Assembly (NCBI RefSeq): GCF_900110945.1
Contig: NZ_FOFL01000002.1
Coordinates: 310,001-374,000, forward strand
Direction: 5' to 3'
DNA length: 64,000 nucleotides
Source: Devosia sp. YR412
Lineage (GTDB): Bacteria; Pseudomonadota; Alphaproteobacteria; Rhizobiales; Devosiaceae
Position numbers and translations under genes: made by a program. The notes below the pieces were generated by a model. That model did no database searches. It was not told the DNA's origin and was given only the letters and a program-made list of their open reading frames with translations. Below are positions 50,252 through 58,707 of this stretch, in pieces (position 1 is the first letter of the stretch; every line of letters starts with the position of its first letter).

Positions 50252-51275
50252 AGAGCCAGCCGCTCAATTCCCGACGCACCATATTCTCGATCATGTCCAT
50301 CCCACCCGGGCTGGCATTGAGGCACGGAATATAGGCAAACTTCTCGCCTCCGGCATGCATGAAGCTCTCGCGGCCCTGCATGTTGATCTCTTCCAGCGTC
50401 TCGATACAGTCCGCCGAAAAGGCCGGTGCCAGGATCGCCACCTTCTTGACGCCCTTGCCCGGCAGCGCTTCCAGTGTCACGTCGGTATAGGGCTCCAGCC
50501 ACTTGGTCGGCCCGAACCGGCTCTGGAAGGTCACCATCAGCTTGGACTTGTCCCAGCCGAGATATTCCCGCACCAGCCGCGTCGTCTTGAAACACTGGCA
50601 ATGATAGGGGTCGCCGCGCTCGAGATATTCAACCGGCATGCCGTGATAGCTGGTGATCACCAGGTCCGGCTCGAAGTCGAGCGCCGCGACGCCATCACGA
50701 ATGGAATTGCCCAAGGTCTCGATATATTTCGGATCCTCGAAATAGGCCGGCGCCGTGCGCACCGCCGGCTGCCAGCGCATCTCGGCCAGGGCCTCGAAAG
50801 CCTTGTCATTGGCCGTCGCCGTCGTGGTCGCCGAATATTGCGGATAAAGCGGCACCAGCAGGATCTTCTGGCATCCCGCCTGCTGCATCTTCTCCAGCAC
50901 GCTCTTGGTGGACGGATTTCCATAGCGCATGGCAAAATCCACCATGACATTGTCATGGCCCGCCAGCCGCTGCGCCAGCGCTTCGGTCTGGTCGCGGGTG
51001 ATCACCCGCAACGGGCTCTCGTTCTTGTCCTTGTCCCAGATCTGCGCATAGGCATGGCCGCTTTTTTGCGGCCGGAAGCTCAGGATCACGAGATTGAGAA
51101 GCGGCCACCACAGCCATTTCGGCGTCTCGATGACGCGCGGATCGCTGAGGAATTCCTTCAGATACCGGCGCACGTTCCAATAATCGGTCCCGTCCGGCGT
51201 GCCCAGATTGAGCAGCACGACGCCGATTTTGGGTGATTTTACAACGGGATGATCAGCAGGTTTGGAAGCGGACAT
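50250..51275 (-). CDS. hemH: Ferrochelatase
   Basis: A 341-residue enzyme inserting iron into protoporphyrin IX, the last heme step. VVLLNLGTPDGTDYWNVRRY opens the fold, the catalytic histidine is in ITSYHGMPVEYLERGDPYHC, and the glutamate stretch in APAFSADCIETLEEINMQGR; NASPGGMDMIENMV lies near the end. CQCFKTTR and further cysteines may allow a [2Fe-2S] centre, seen in some bacterial enzymes, but this is uncertain. The ATG at 51275 is the first in frame. Confidence 0.96.
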   Translation of the reverse strand: MSASKPADHPVVKSPKIGVVLLNLGTPDGTDYWNVRRYLKEFLSDPRVIETPKWLWWPLLNLVILSFRPQKSGHAYAQIWDKDKNESPLRVITRDQTEALAQRLAGHDNVMVDFAMRYGNPSTKSVLEKMQQAGCQKILLVPLYPQYSATTTATANDKAFEALAEMRWQPAVRTAPAYFEDPKYIETLGNSIRDGVAALDFEPDLVITSYHGMPVEYLERGDPYHCQCFKTTRLVREYLGWDKSKLMVTFQSRFGPTKWLEPYTDVTLEALPGKGVKKVAILAPAFSADCIETLEEINMQGRESFMHAGGEKFAYIPCLNASPGGMDMIENMVRRELSGWL

Positions 51276-51356
51276 GAGGCGCCAGTTTGGAGGGATTCTA
51301 GGCTTGGCCGCACCATACTCGCTCGCCCGCCATCCGCAAGGCGGCGATGGGTCGCG

Positions 51357-53021
51357 CTACAAACTCGCAATCAGCAGCAGCACGCCAAAACACAGCACCG
51401 CCACTGCCCCCAGTAGCTCCACCCACCAGACCACCGCGCCCGTCACCGGATTGTCCACGCCGCCGATCCGCTTTGCCAAGCCCTTGGCCGTCACCGCGAT
51501 CGTCGCCAGCAGCGACACGGTGATCGCCGTGCCCAGGCCCATCAGCAGCACCGCCGCGATGCCCGCCGCCAACAGCCCCTGCGACAGCGCAAACACCAGC
51601 ACCACCAGCGCGCCTGAACAAGGCCGCATGCCCACCGCCAGCACCACGCCGATCTGCTCGCGCAAGCTGCCCGTGGTTGCCTCTGGGGTCACCACATGGG
51701 CATGGCCGTGGTTATCATGCCCATGGCCATGGTCGTGATGGTGATCATGGGCGTGGTGATCATGGTGATGACCGTGCTCGTCATGCCCATGCAGATGCTC
51801 ATGCGCCTTGTGCGCCATGTCCTCGTGATGGTGGTGATGGCCCCAGCCGAACACTTTGCGCAGCACCAGCCACAGGCCGAGCAGCGCCACCATGCCGTAG
51901 GAGATGATGCCGATCCAGTTCGCCGCATCGCCCATGGCAATGCTGGTCATGCCCAGCACGCCCGCCGCGATCAAAACGAAGACAATGGCCACCAGCGACT
52001 GCAGCAGCGCCGAGATCACGCTCAGCGTTACCCCGCGCCTGAGCTGCGTCTCATTGGCCAGCATGTAGGACGAAATCACCACCTTGCCATGCCCCGGCCC
52101 CGCGGCATGGAACACGCCGTAAAGGAAACTCAAGCCGCCCAGCACCCAGAAGGCCGTCCAGTCGGTGCGCAAGGCATCCAGCGACGCCGTCAGCGCATGA
52201 TAGAAATCCCGCTGCTGGTTCTGCAACCAGTCAAAAAATCCGGTTCGCGGCAGGTTGAGCCCAACCTCGGGCGGCGGCCCACCAAACGGCATGGCCGGCC
52301 GTGCTTCCGCCACCTGCGTCACCGCATCGAGCGCCGTAGTGGCAGCCGCCACCGGCACATCACCACAGGTCACCGCGATCAGCCCCTGCGTGCCGCGCAT
52401 CGCTGCCGCCAGGTCCGGCGGCAGTTCCAGCACTTCCGGCCCCAGCGCATAGAGCCGGTCTTCCACTGCCGGATTCATCGGCTTGGGCGGCTCAACCACG
52501 GCAGCGCAACTGTCCGGCGCATTTTCCAGCGTCACATCGCTGACATCGGCAATGCCGATCGCCACGTAGTATTCCGGGTCATAGACCGCCAGCTCGAACC
52601 GCCCGGTGACCGGCAGCGGCGCCGTCGCGTTGACCGAATAGCGCAGCACCACATGGCCGTCTTCATAGGCCATGCGCTGGTCACCGACCGGCGTAAACGC
52701 CATCTGCGCATCGCCCTCGCCGGCATAGGTATAAAAACCATAGTCCGCCAGCCCGACCATGTTCTCGTCAGCCAGCCCCTGCATCTCCTCGGGACTGGTC
52801 ACCTTGTCACCATTGACGTCCAGACCCTGGATCATCCAGGCCGAAAAGGCCGTATCGAAGCGCCACTCATGCCGCAGCCCGCTGACCGCGCCATTGCCGT
52901 CGAAGACAATCGTCGCCTTGGCATCGATCAGAATATGCGGATGCGCCAAAGCCGGCGCCGTCAGCGCCAGCAAGCCGAGCGCGCCGGCAGCCAGCCGTGT
53001 TCCGATCGTGCGAAGTGTCAC
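51357..53021 (-). CDS. DUF1007-NicO fusion: nickel/cobalt efflux-type transporter
   Basis: A 554-residue fusion. Residues 1-26 are a signal peptide; 27-about 225 form a DUF1007 periplasmic domain (AHPHILIDAKATIVFDGNGA). From about 285 there are six or seven helices of the NicO/RcnA type, with HAAGPGHGKVVISSYML (305-321) and, between helices, a histidine-rich loop at 395-442 with more than 20 histidines. RPCSGALVVLVFALSQGL follows. NicO proteins transport Ni/Co; the His loop suggests metal sensing or buffering. DUF1007 and NicO are usually neighbouring genes, so fusion is notable. GTG start. 18 bases downstream of a LysR gene. Confidence 0.9.
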   Translation of the reverse strand: MTLRTIGTRLAAGALGLLALTAPALAHPHILIDAKATIVFDGNGAVSGLRHEWRFDTAFSAWMIQGLDVNGDKVTSPEEMQGLADENMVGLADYGFYTYAGEGDAQMAFTPVGDQRMAYEDGHVVLRYSVNATAPLPVTGRFELAVYDPEYYVAIGIADVSDVTLENAPDSCAAVVEPPKPMNPAVEDRLYALGPEVLELPPDLAAAMRGTQGLIAVTCGDVPVAAATTALDAVTQVAEARPAMPFGGPPPEVGLNLPRTGFFDWLQNQQRDFYHALTASLDALRTDWTAFWVLGGLSFLYGVFHAAGPGHGKVVISSYMLANETQLRRGVTLSVISALLQSLVAIVFVLIAAGVLGMTSIAMGDAANWIGIISYGMVALLGLWLVLRKVFGWGHHHHHEDMAHKAHEHLHGHDEHGHHHDHHAHDHHHDHGHGHDNHGHAHVVTPEATTGSLREQIGVVLAVGMRPCSGALVVLVFALSQGLLAAGIAAVLLMGLGTAITVSLLATIAVTAKGLAKRIGGVDNPVTGAVVWWVELLGAVAVLCFGVLLLIASL

Positions 53022-53039
53022 TTCAAGCCCCAGCGTCGC

Positions 53040-53939
53040 CTAGTGAATAGGATGCGTGGCAAACCACTCGACCAGGTGGTCGATCAGCGCCCGCACCTTG
53101 CCGGCCAGATGGCGCCGATGCGGATAGACCGCCTGCAGCGTCTGGCCCGTCGGCAGAAAGCTGGACAGCACAGGAACGAGCTCCCCACGCGCCACTGCCG
53201 GCTCCGCCAGATAGGACGGCAATACGACAAATCCGAGACCCATGATTGCCGCCGTACGCGCCGCCAGAGGCGAGTTCACCCGCAGCGGCCCATTGATCGG
53301 CACGGATATGGTCTTGCCATCTTCCACAAAGCGCCAGTTCGACTGCCCCTGCAGGTTCACATCGACGATGCAGGGCAATGGCCGCAGGTCTTCGGGATGT
53401 TTCGGCGTGCCGAACTGCTTCAACAGCTCCGGCGCGGCCCCCACCACCACATGCATGTCGGCAATCTTGCGCGCGATCAGTGAGCTATCGGCCAGCGTCG
53501 AAATGCGCAGCGCGACATCGATCCCCTCGTCGACGAGGTCGACATAGCGATCCTCCAGCCGCAGGTCCAAGGTCACCTTGGGATATTTCTTGAGATACTC
53601 GTAGATCGCCGGCGCCAGCGTGGATTCACCGAAATTGCGCGGCGCCGACACCCGCAGCATGCCGCGCGGCTCGGCCGTCTGGTCGGTGATCGTCGCATCG
53701 AGATCGTCGAGCTGCTGCAGCAGCGCACTGGATTCCCGGTAATAGGCTTCGCCGGCCTCGGTCAGGCTGAGCTTGCGCGTCGTGCGGTTCATCAAACGCA
53801 CCCCGAGATAGTCCTCGAGATCGGTGACATATTTGCTGAGCAGCGCCTTGCTGCGGCCATGCTGCCGGGCAGCCGCAGAAAATCCGCCTGAATCAAACAC
53901 TTGAACGAAAGCACGAATCCGGGCGAGGTCTTGCGTCAT
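53040..53939 (-). CDS. LysR-family regulator
   Basis: A 299-residue LysR regulator with the helix-turn-helix GGFSAAARQHGRSKALLSKY near residue 18 and the substrate domain from about residue 90. The sequence (DLEDYLGVRLMNRTTRKLSL, YYRESSALLQQLDDLD) is of the CrgA/DsdC-like broad type often acting on transport or quinone genes. The NicO fusion gene follows 18 bases downstream on the same strand, so they form an operon and metal or other control is possible. Confidence 0.93.
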   Translation of the reverse strand: MTQDLARIRAFVQVFDSGGFSAAARQHGRSKALLSKYVTDLEDYLGVRLMNRTTRKLSLTEAGEAYYRESSALLQQLDDLDATITDQTAEPRGMLRVSAPRNFGESTLAPAIYEYLKKYPKVTLDLRLEDRYVDLVDEGIDVALRISTLADSSLIARKIADMHVVVGAAPELLKQFGTPKHPEDLRPLPCIVDVNLQGQSNWRFVEDGKTISVPINGPLRVNSPLAARTAAIMGLGFVVLPSYLAEPAVARGELVPVLSSFLPTGQTLQAVYPHRRHLAGKVRALIDHLVEWFATHPIH

Positions 53940-54039
53940 GGTGTTCCGTTCACAGGATCATCGTAATGAACGCATAACTCATCTGCGTCTCGTGAACAAT
54001 AACGGGCCTTGGCCCCTCCACGATTAACGATAGGATGGG

Positions 54040-54507
54040 ATGGCCAATCGACGCGCCAGAGGAGTTCGGACTATTTTCCCGCCCATGTCCAGACCTTCAT
54101 CCCGTTCCACGCTCTATCGGCTCATCGAAGCCGGGCAATTGGCGCATCAGGCGCTGTTGCAGCCTTTGCTGGAACGCGGGCTCGAACCCGGTGACGATGC
54201 CATCCTGTTCGAGCTGGGCCGCGCCGGCACCACCGAAATGGAACTGGCCGCCGAACTGGGCCTCAGCGAAGTCTCGCTGACCACCCGCCTCTCCCGCCTG
54301 ATCGACCGCGGCCTTGTCGCCCGCCAGGCCGTCGGCCCCGAGCTCGCTCCCGGCATCGCCCTCACCGAACGCGGGGTTCGCATCCGAAATGGCCTGGCCG
54401 ATCACTGGACGCAGCTGGAGGAAGCTCTGATGGGCGAACTCAAGCCCAAGCAGCGCAAGAAACTCGGCGACCGTCTCAAGCGTTTCGTCGATCTGCTCCG
54501 GCTGTGA
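54040..54507 (+). CDS. MarR-like winged-helix protein
   Basis: A 155-residue single-domain regulator with MarR-type topology: TLYRLIEAGQLAHQALLQPL (helix 1), GRAGTTEMELAAELGLSEVS with LTTRLSRLIDRGLVARQ (winged helix), and a C-terminal dimerising helix (EEALMGELKPKQRKKLGDRL). The start is uncertain: an ATG at 54085 (MSRPSSRSTLYR) would also give an intact domain; neither has a good Shine-Dalgarno. Confidence 0.82.
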   Translation: MANRRARGVRTIFPPMSRPSSRSTLYRLIEAGQLAHQALLQPLLERGLEPGDDAILFELGRAGTTEMELAAELGLSEVSLTTRLSRLIDRGLVARQAVGPELAPGIALTERGVRIRNGLADHWTQLEEALMGELKPKQRKKLGDRLKRFVDLLRL

Positions 54508-54614
54508 TTGCTTCCTGAACCAACCTGAAGAAGCCATTCAGGTACCGTTCATCGGCAGGGTGATTATCTCCGGGTCACAGGCAGCAATGCCGATCAGACA
54601 ACAGGAGATCAACA

Positions 54615-55091
54615 ATGACTCTGGGTAAGAAACTCATCGCAGGCGGCCTCGCAGCCATGGCGCTGCTGGCGACGGCCGGCGCCGCATTTGCCGCTCCCGC
54701 CTATGCCACCGGCAATGTCAACGTCCGCTCCGGCCCCGGCACCGGCTATGCGCAGGTCGACGTGCTGCGGCGCGGCGAACAGGTCGAAGTCGTGCAGTGC
54801 CGCGGCAGCTGGTGCTATATCGAAAAGCGCGGCCCCGACGGCTGGGTCTCGGCCAATTACCTCGACCGTGGTCGTGGCGGCGGTTGGGATAATGGCCCGG
54901 GTTGGGACAATGGTCCCGGCTGGGATAACGGCCCAGGCTGGGGTCGCCCGCCGGTCTACAATCCCCCGCGTCCGCCGCGCCCACCACACTGGAATCCGCG
55001 TCCGCCACGCCCGCAGCCCCTGCCCTATCCGGACAATAGCGGCAGCGTCTGCTTCAATGGCCCGAACGGTTACTTCTGCGTCGGCCAGTAA
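54615..55091 (+). CDS. Secreted SH3b protein with GWDNGP repeats
   Basis: A 158-residue exported protein: signal peptide to about residue 26 (LLATAGAAFAAPA), an SH3b domain (GNVNVRSGPGTGYAQVDVLR, GSWCYIEKRGPDGWVSANYL), three tandem GWDNGP repeats near residues 93-110, a Pro/Arg-rich linker (PPRPPRPPHWNPRPPRPQPL) and a short C-terminal CFNGPNGYFC unit. AGGAG nine bases before the ATG. Close paralogue of the 21244 gene without the I36 domain. Confidence 0.88.
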   Translation: MTLGKKLIAGGLAAMALLATAGAAFAAPAYATGNVNVRSGPGTGYAQVDVLRRGEQVEVVQCRGSWCYIEKRGPDGWVSANYLDRGRGGGWDNGPGWDNGPGWDNGPGWGRPPVYNPPRPPRPPHWNPRPPRPQPLPYPDNSGSVCFNGPNGYFCVGQ

Positions 55092-55101
55092 GCCAAGCGT
55101 C

Positions 55102-55126
55102 AACGCCGCCCTTCGGGGCGGCGTTT
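55102..55126 (+). terminator. Terminator-like hairpin
   Basis: AACGCCGCCC, UUCG loop, GGGCGGCGTT, then TCCC. Ends the SH3 transcript although the T-run is short. Confidence 0.6.
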
Positions 55127-55195
55127 CCCTGTCTGGAACAACGCAACCTCCTCGGTGCTGGCCCGTTGGTTTGCCAACAGAGGAAGGACTTGCTC

Positions 55196-55924
55196 ATGGC
55201 AACCGCAGCAACGACCACCGAAGACAAAAAACCCGCCCGCACCGCCACCAAGGCGACCCCGGCCAAAACCGTCGCCAAATCGGCCGCGGCGAAAAAGCCG
55301 GCAGCGAATGCCGGCGCCGCCAAGACCTTGAAGGCCAAGGCCGCTAGCAAGCCGACGAGCACCAAAGCCACGGCCAGTAAGGTCGCCAAGCGTGCCACCG
55401 CCAAGGCCGGCAACAAACAGTCCCGCGACAGCTCGATGACCGGCAAGGAACACGACGACCACGTCGCCCGCGTGTGGGAACTGGCCGAACGCATCGGCAT
55501 CGCCATGTTCGTCACCTGGGATGGCGCCGAGCAGCGTGCCCGTCCACTGGCCGCCACGGTCGAAAAGGAAGAAGGCGCCGTCTATTTCCTCACCGATGTG
55601 TCGGGTGAAAAGGACGATCAGATCGCCGAATTCCCCCATGTCAGCGTCAGCTTCGCCGACCACAAGAAGTCCAAATATGTGGCGCTCTCCGGCAAGGCGA
55701 CCATTCTGAACGATCGCGCCAAGATCAAGGATCTCTGGTCGCCCTTCGCCAAGGCCTGGTGGGATAGCCCGGAAGATCCAGCCATCCGCGTCATCAAGCT
55801 GGTGCCCGCCGATGCCGAACTTTGGGACAGCCCCGGACGCATCGTGACCACAATTTCCATGCTGGCCGCTGCCGTCACCGGCCGCTCGCCCAAGATCGGC
55901 GAAAACGCCAAGGTCACGCTCTGA
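55196..55924 (+). CDS. Pyridoxamine-oxidase-like stress protein with histone-H1-like N-terminus
   Basis: A 242-residue protein. Residues 1-about 90 are Ala/Lys/Thr-rich and repetitive (KPARTATKATPAKTVAKSAA), like bacterial histone-H1-like tails. The remainder is the split-barrel flavin-binding domain (IGIAMFVTWDGAEQRARPLA, GAVYFLTDVSGEKDDQIAEF, WDSPGRIVTTISMLAAAVTG), a paralogue of the 39997 gene. The basic tail could bind DNA or polyphosphate. AGAGGAAGGA precedes the ATG. Confidence 0.87.
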   Translation: MATAATTTEDKKPARTATKATPAKTVAKSAAAKKPAANAGAAKTLKAKAASKPTSTKATASKVAKRATAKAGNKQSRDSSMTGKEHDDHVARVWELAERIGIAMFVTWDGAEQRARPLAATVEKEEGAVYFLTDVSGEKDDQIAEFPHVSVSFADHKKSKYVALSGKATILNDRAKIKDLWSPFAKAWWDSPEDPAIRVIKLVPADAELWDSPGRIVTTISMLAAAVTGRSPKIGENAKVTL

Positions 55925-55980
55925 TCCAGCCGCCGGGATGATGCGTATCAACTGCATCATCCCGGCGCGGAGACTGCATC

Positions 55981-56376
55981 GTGACCAAATATTTGATCCT
56001 CTACGCAGCCTGCGCTGTGATTTTCTTTCCGCTCGACTTCATCTGGCTGTCGACCATGGGCAAAACCTTCTACCAGAAGGAAATCGGCGCCCTGCTGCTG
56101 CCCAATCCCAATCTCGTCATCGCCGGTCTGTTCTACCTCGCCTATCTCATTGGCTTGGTTGCGCTGGTCGCGGCCCCGGCTGAAGGCGATGTGGTCAAGG
56201 CCCTGATCTACGGCGCTGTCCTCGGTTTCGTCGCCTATGGCACCTATGACCTGACCAACCTCTCCACCGTCAACGGCTTCACCCCCGCCGTCGCCATGGT
56301 CGACATGGCCTGGGGCACGGCGCTGACAGCCGCCACAGCGGCAGGCGGCGTGTGGATCAGCAAATTCTTCGCCTGA
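55981..56376 (+). CDS. DUF2177 membrane protein
   Basis: A 131-residue four-helix membrane protein with the DUF2177 signatures FPLDFIWLSTMGKTFYQKEI, LFYLAYLIGLVAL, and GFVAYGTYDLTNLSTV near residue 90, plus AMVDMAWGTALTAATAAGGV at the C-terminus. GTG start with GGAG ten bases upstream. Function unknown. Confidence 0.9.
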   Translation: MTKYLILYAACAVIFFPLDFIWLSTMGKTFYQKEIGALLLPNPNLVIAGLFYLAYLIGLVALVAAPAEGDVVKALIYGAVLGFVAYGTYDLTNLSTVNGFTPAVAMVDMAWGTALTAATAAGGVWISKFFA

Positions 56377-56385
56377 CCCCGATCG

Positions 56386-56410
56386 TCACCCTCGGGCTTG
56401 ACCCGAGGGC
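56386..56410. repeat. REP-like palindrome variant
   Basis: CCCTCGGG (56389-56396), CTTGA, CCCGAGGG (56402-56409). Same CTTGA loop as 61021-61049 with a different stem. Lies between convergent genes. Confidence 0.7.
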
Positions 56411-56431
56411 TCTACACTTTCGAACGGCCGC

Positions 56432-57349
56432 TCACTCTCGATCCATCATCACCGCATCTGGCACCGGCACTTTCCGTATCCGCTCCCGCGCCATCACAAC
56501 CAGCCCCGCCGCAACCACTATCCCCGCACCAACCAGCGACACCGGATCGATCCAGTCGTTGAAGATCACCACGCTCAGCAAAATCGCCCAGGGCAGCGAG
56601 AAATAGTTGAACGGCTGCACCGTGCTGGCCGGCGCCATCGACAGGGCAAAAATCATCAGCCCATGCCCGAGGCAGGTCGTCACCACGATCGCCAGCACCA
56701 CTAGCAAATCGCTCCACGGCATGGCCTGCCAGTGAAACACCCCGACCGTGCTCGACAGCAACAGGCCCATCAACCCGGTATAAGCCATGCTGGTCGTCGC
56801 ACTATCCTTGCCGCTGACTTTGCGCGTGACGACGATATAGATCGCGTAAAGCGTCGCCGAAATCAGAGCAAAACCCACGCCCCAATCCAGCGGCAGCCCG
56901 CCCGGCCGCACAATGATCAGGGCGCCGGCAAAACCCGCCCCCACTGCGGCAAAGCGGAAAATCCCGACCTTTTCGCCGAGGATCGGAATGGCAAACAGCG
57001 TGACCAGCAGCGGATAGACCAGCGAAATCGCCTGCAATTCCCCCAGCGGCACCCGCTGCAGCGCCAGCGCGAAAAACCAGATCTCGATGATCAGCAGCGA
57101 GCCGCGCAACACCTGCCAGACCGGCACCTTTGAGCGCAACGCCTGCTTCAACGGTGCCTGCCGCAGCACCAGAAACAGCGAAAACAGGGCAAAGCCCCAA
57201 TAGCGCATCATGGTGATCTGGAACGGCGAATAATTCTGCATCAGCGTCTTGGACATGGCGTCCTGCACGCCAAACACGCCAACGGTGACGATGGTGAGCA
57301 AGATGGCCCGGCCGACATTATCGGTGCGGGTTTGAGGCGTGGAGGTCAT
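56432..57349 (-). CDS. EamA/DMT-family transporter
   Basis: A 305-residue ten-helix carrier with two EamA halves: AILLTIVTVGVFGVQDAMSK and FQITMMRYWGFALFSLFLVL in the first; VGFALISATLYAIYIVVTRK and LSLPWAILLSVVIFNDW-type helices in the second. Its substrate is unknown. The ATG at 57349 was preferred to a TTG four codons upstream. Distinct from the 18457 carrier. Confidence 0.9.
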   Translation of the reverse strand: MTSTPQTRTDNVGRAILLTIVTVGVFGVQDAMSKTLMQNYSPFQITMMRYWGFALFSLFLVLRQAPLKQALRSKVPVWQVLRGSLLIIEIWFFALALQRVPLGELQAISLVYPLLVTLFAIPILGEKVGIFRFAAVGAGFAGALIIVRPGGLPLDWGVGFALISATLYAIYIVVTRKVSGKDSATTSMAYTGLMGLLLSSTVGVFHWQAMPWSDLLVVLAIVVTTCLGHGLMIFALSMAPASTVQPFNYFSLPWAILLSVVIFNDWIDPVSLVGAGIVVAAGLVVMARERIRKVPVPDAVMMDRE

Positions 57350-57403
57350 GTGCGGGCGCAATCGCGAGGCTGGAGAATTGCCCCGGAGCGGAGCGCCAAA
57401 GCG

Positions 57404-57736
57404 CTAACCCAAAGGTCTGCGCTTGGCCAGAGCGGACTTGAGCAGCCCGACCAGAGCCGTCAGCACCCCGCCACCGACCAGCCCTACGGCGCCCTGCCCG
57501 GCCAGCGCACCAAGATCGAAGCTGCCCACTGTTCCCGGCGCCCCCGGCGTCACATCCACCAGCGCCACCAGTCCCGGCAGCATGCCCGCCAGCCAGACCC
57601 CGGCAAGCCCGCCCACGGCCCCGACCAGCGAATTGCCCAAGGTGCCGAGGTTTAGCCCATGCGCAATCTGCCCGACGACATTGCCGCCAGCAGCGCCCGT
57701 GATAAGTTGAAACAGAATGGGCACGACGACTTCCAT
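57404..57736 (-). CDS. 110-residue hydrophobic Gly-rich protein
   Basis: Starts MEVVVPILFQLITGAAGGNV and contains two likely membrane segments (LGNSLVGAVGGLAGVWLAGM, GVLTALVGLLKSAL). Glycine-rich with no charged core. GGAG seven bases upstream supports it. No family recognised with confidence. Confidence 0.75.
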   Translation of the reverse strand: MEVVVPILFQLITGAAGGNVVGQIAHGLNLGTLGNSLVGAVGGLAGVWLAGMLPGLVALVDVTPGAPGTVGSFDLGALAGQGAVGLVGGGVLTALVGLLKSALAKRRPLG

Positions 57737-57924
57737 GCCAGTCTCCTGTCCGCAAAGCCACGCATATCCTCTTGCTGCGACCCAAAAACTCTACGCCCGG
57801 TGCCGGCAAAACAAAAGGCCAAGCCTGCTGCCCGAATGTGTCAGGAGAGGCTGTTACCCCCGACCAGCATTGAAGATCAGTGCCGAAGCAGAATAAGGTT
57901 CGGCCACAAGGTCCTACGCCCATC

Positions 57925-58707
57925 ATGACGAATCGTTCTGCCCCATCGCCTGCCATTTCCGTTGCGCTCGTCACAGGCGCCAGCGATCGCATCGGCGCGG
58001 CTATCGCCAAGAAACTCGCCGCGGCCGGCCATGCCGTAGTCATCCACTATCGCGGCAATGCCGAAGGCGCCCGCGCCGTGCGCAAAGACATCCGCGACAA
58101 TGGCGGCCAGGCCGAAGTGCTCAAGGCCGACCTCGCCAATCGCAAGCAGCGCGCCGCGCTTGTCGCCAAGGCCGCCGGCTTTTTCGGTCCGCTTACCGTG
58201 CTGGTCAACAATGCCTCGGTGTTCGATCCTGACAGCGCCCGCGACGTCGACGAAGCCCATTGGGACCAGCATTTCGCCATTCATGCCGAGGCGCCGATCT
58301 TTCTAGCCCGCGACTTCGCCAACCAGCTGCCCGCAGGCGTGGACGGCAATATCGTCAACCTCGTCGACGAACGCGTACTGCATCCGACGCCGGCCTATTT
58401 CAGCTACAGCCTGTCCAAATCCGTACTCTGGACCGCGACCCGCACCCTGGCCCAGTCCTTGGCGCCGGCCATCCGCGTCAATGCCATCGGCCCCGGTCCA
58501 GTCCTACCGCACACCCGCCAAAGCCAGGCCGAATTCGACCGGTCTGTCGCGGCCCTGCCGCTGCAGCGCCATGCCGGCCCCGATGCCATTGCCGATGGCG
58601 TCATAATCTTGCTCAATACGCCGACCATGACCGGACAGATGCTCGCCCTCGATGGTGGCGAACATCTCGAATATCTGCCCAAGAGCAAGCCGACACCCCG
58701 GTCATGA
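57925..58707 (+). CDS. SDR-family, pteridine-reductase-like
   Basis: A 260-residue short-chain dehydrogenase. The NADP-binding motif is [20 protein letters not shown] (residues about 13-32), with [10 protein letters not shown]. The catalytic region is [10 protein letters not shown], then [20 protein letters not shown]: an Asp replaces the usual Ser, as in PTR1/FolM pteridine reductases, so it may reduce dihydrobiopterin-like or dihydromonapterin-like compounds. ATG at 57925 chosen over a GTG at 57880. The last four bases overlap the uvrC start (ATGA). Confidence 0.82.
   Translation: MTNRSAPSPAISVALVTGASDRIGAAIAKKLAAAGHAVVIHYRGNAEGARAVRKDIRDNGGQAEVLKADLANRKQRAALVAKAAGFFGPLTVLVNNASVFDPDSARDVDEAHWDQHFAIHAEAPIFLARDFANQLPAGVDGNIVNLVDERVLHPTPAYFSYSLSKSVLWTATRTLAQSLAPAIRVNAIGPGPVLPHTRQSQAEFDRSVAALPLQRHAGPDAIADGVIILLNTPTMTGQMLALDGGEHLEYLPKSKPTPRS

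Noticed and set aside
54880..54950. Minisatellite or CRISPR-like repeat
   Set aside because: It is the in-frame coding repeat for three GWDNGP units of a secreted SH3 protein.
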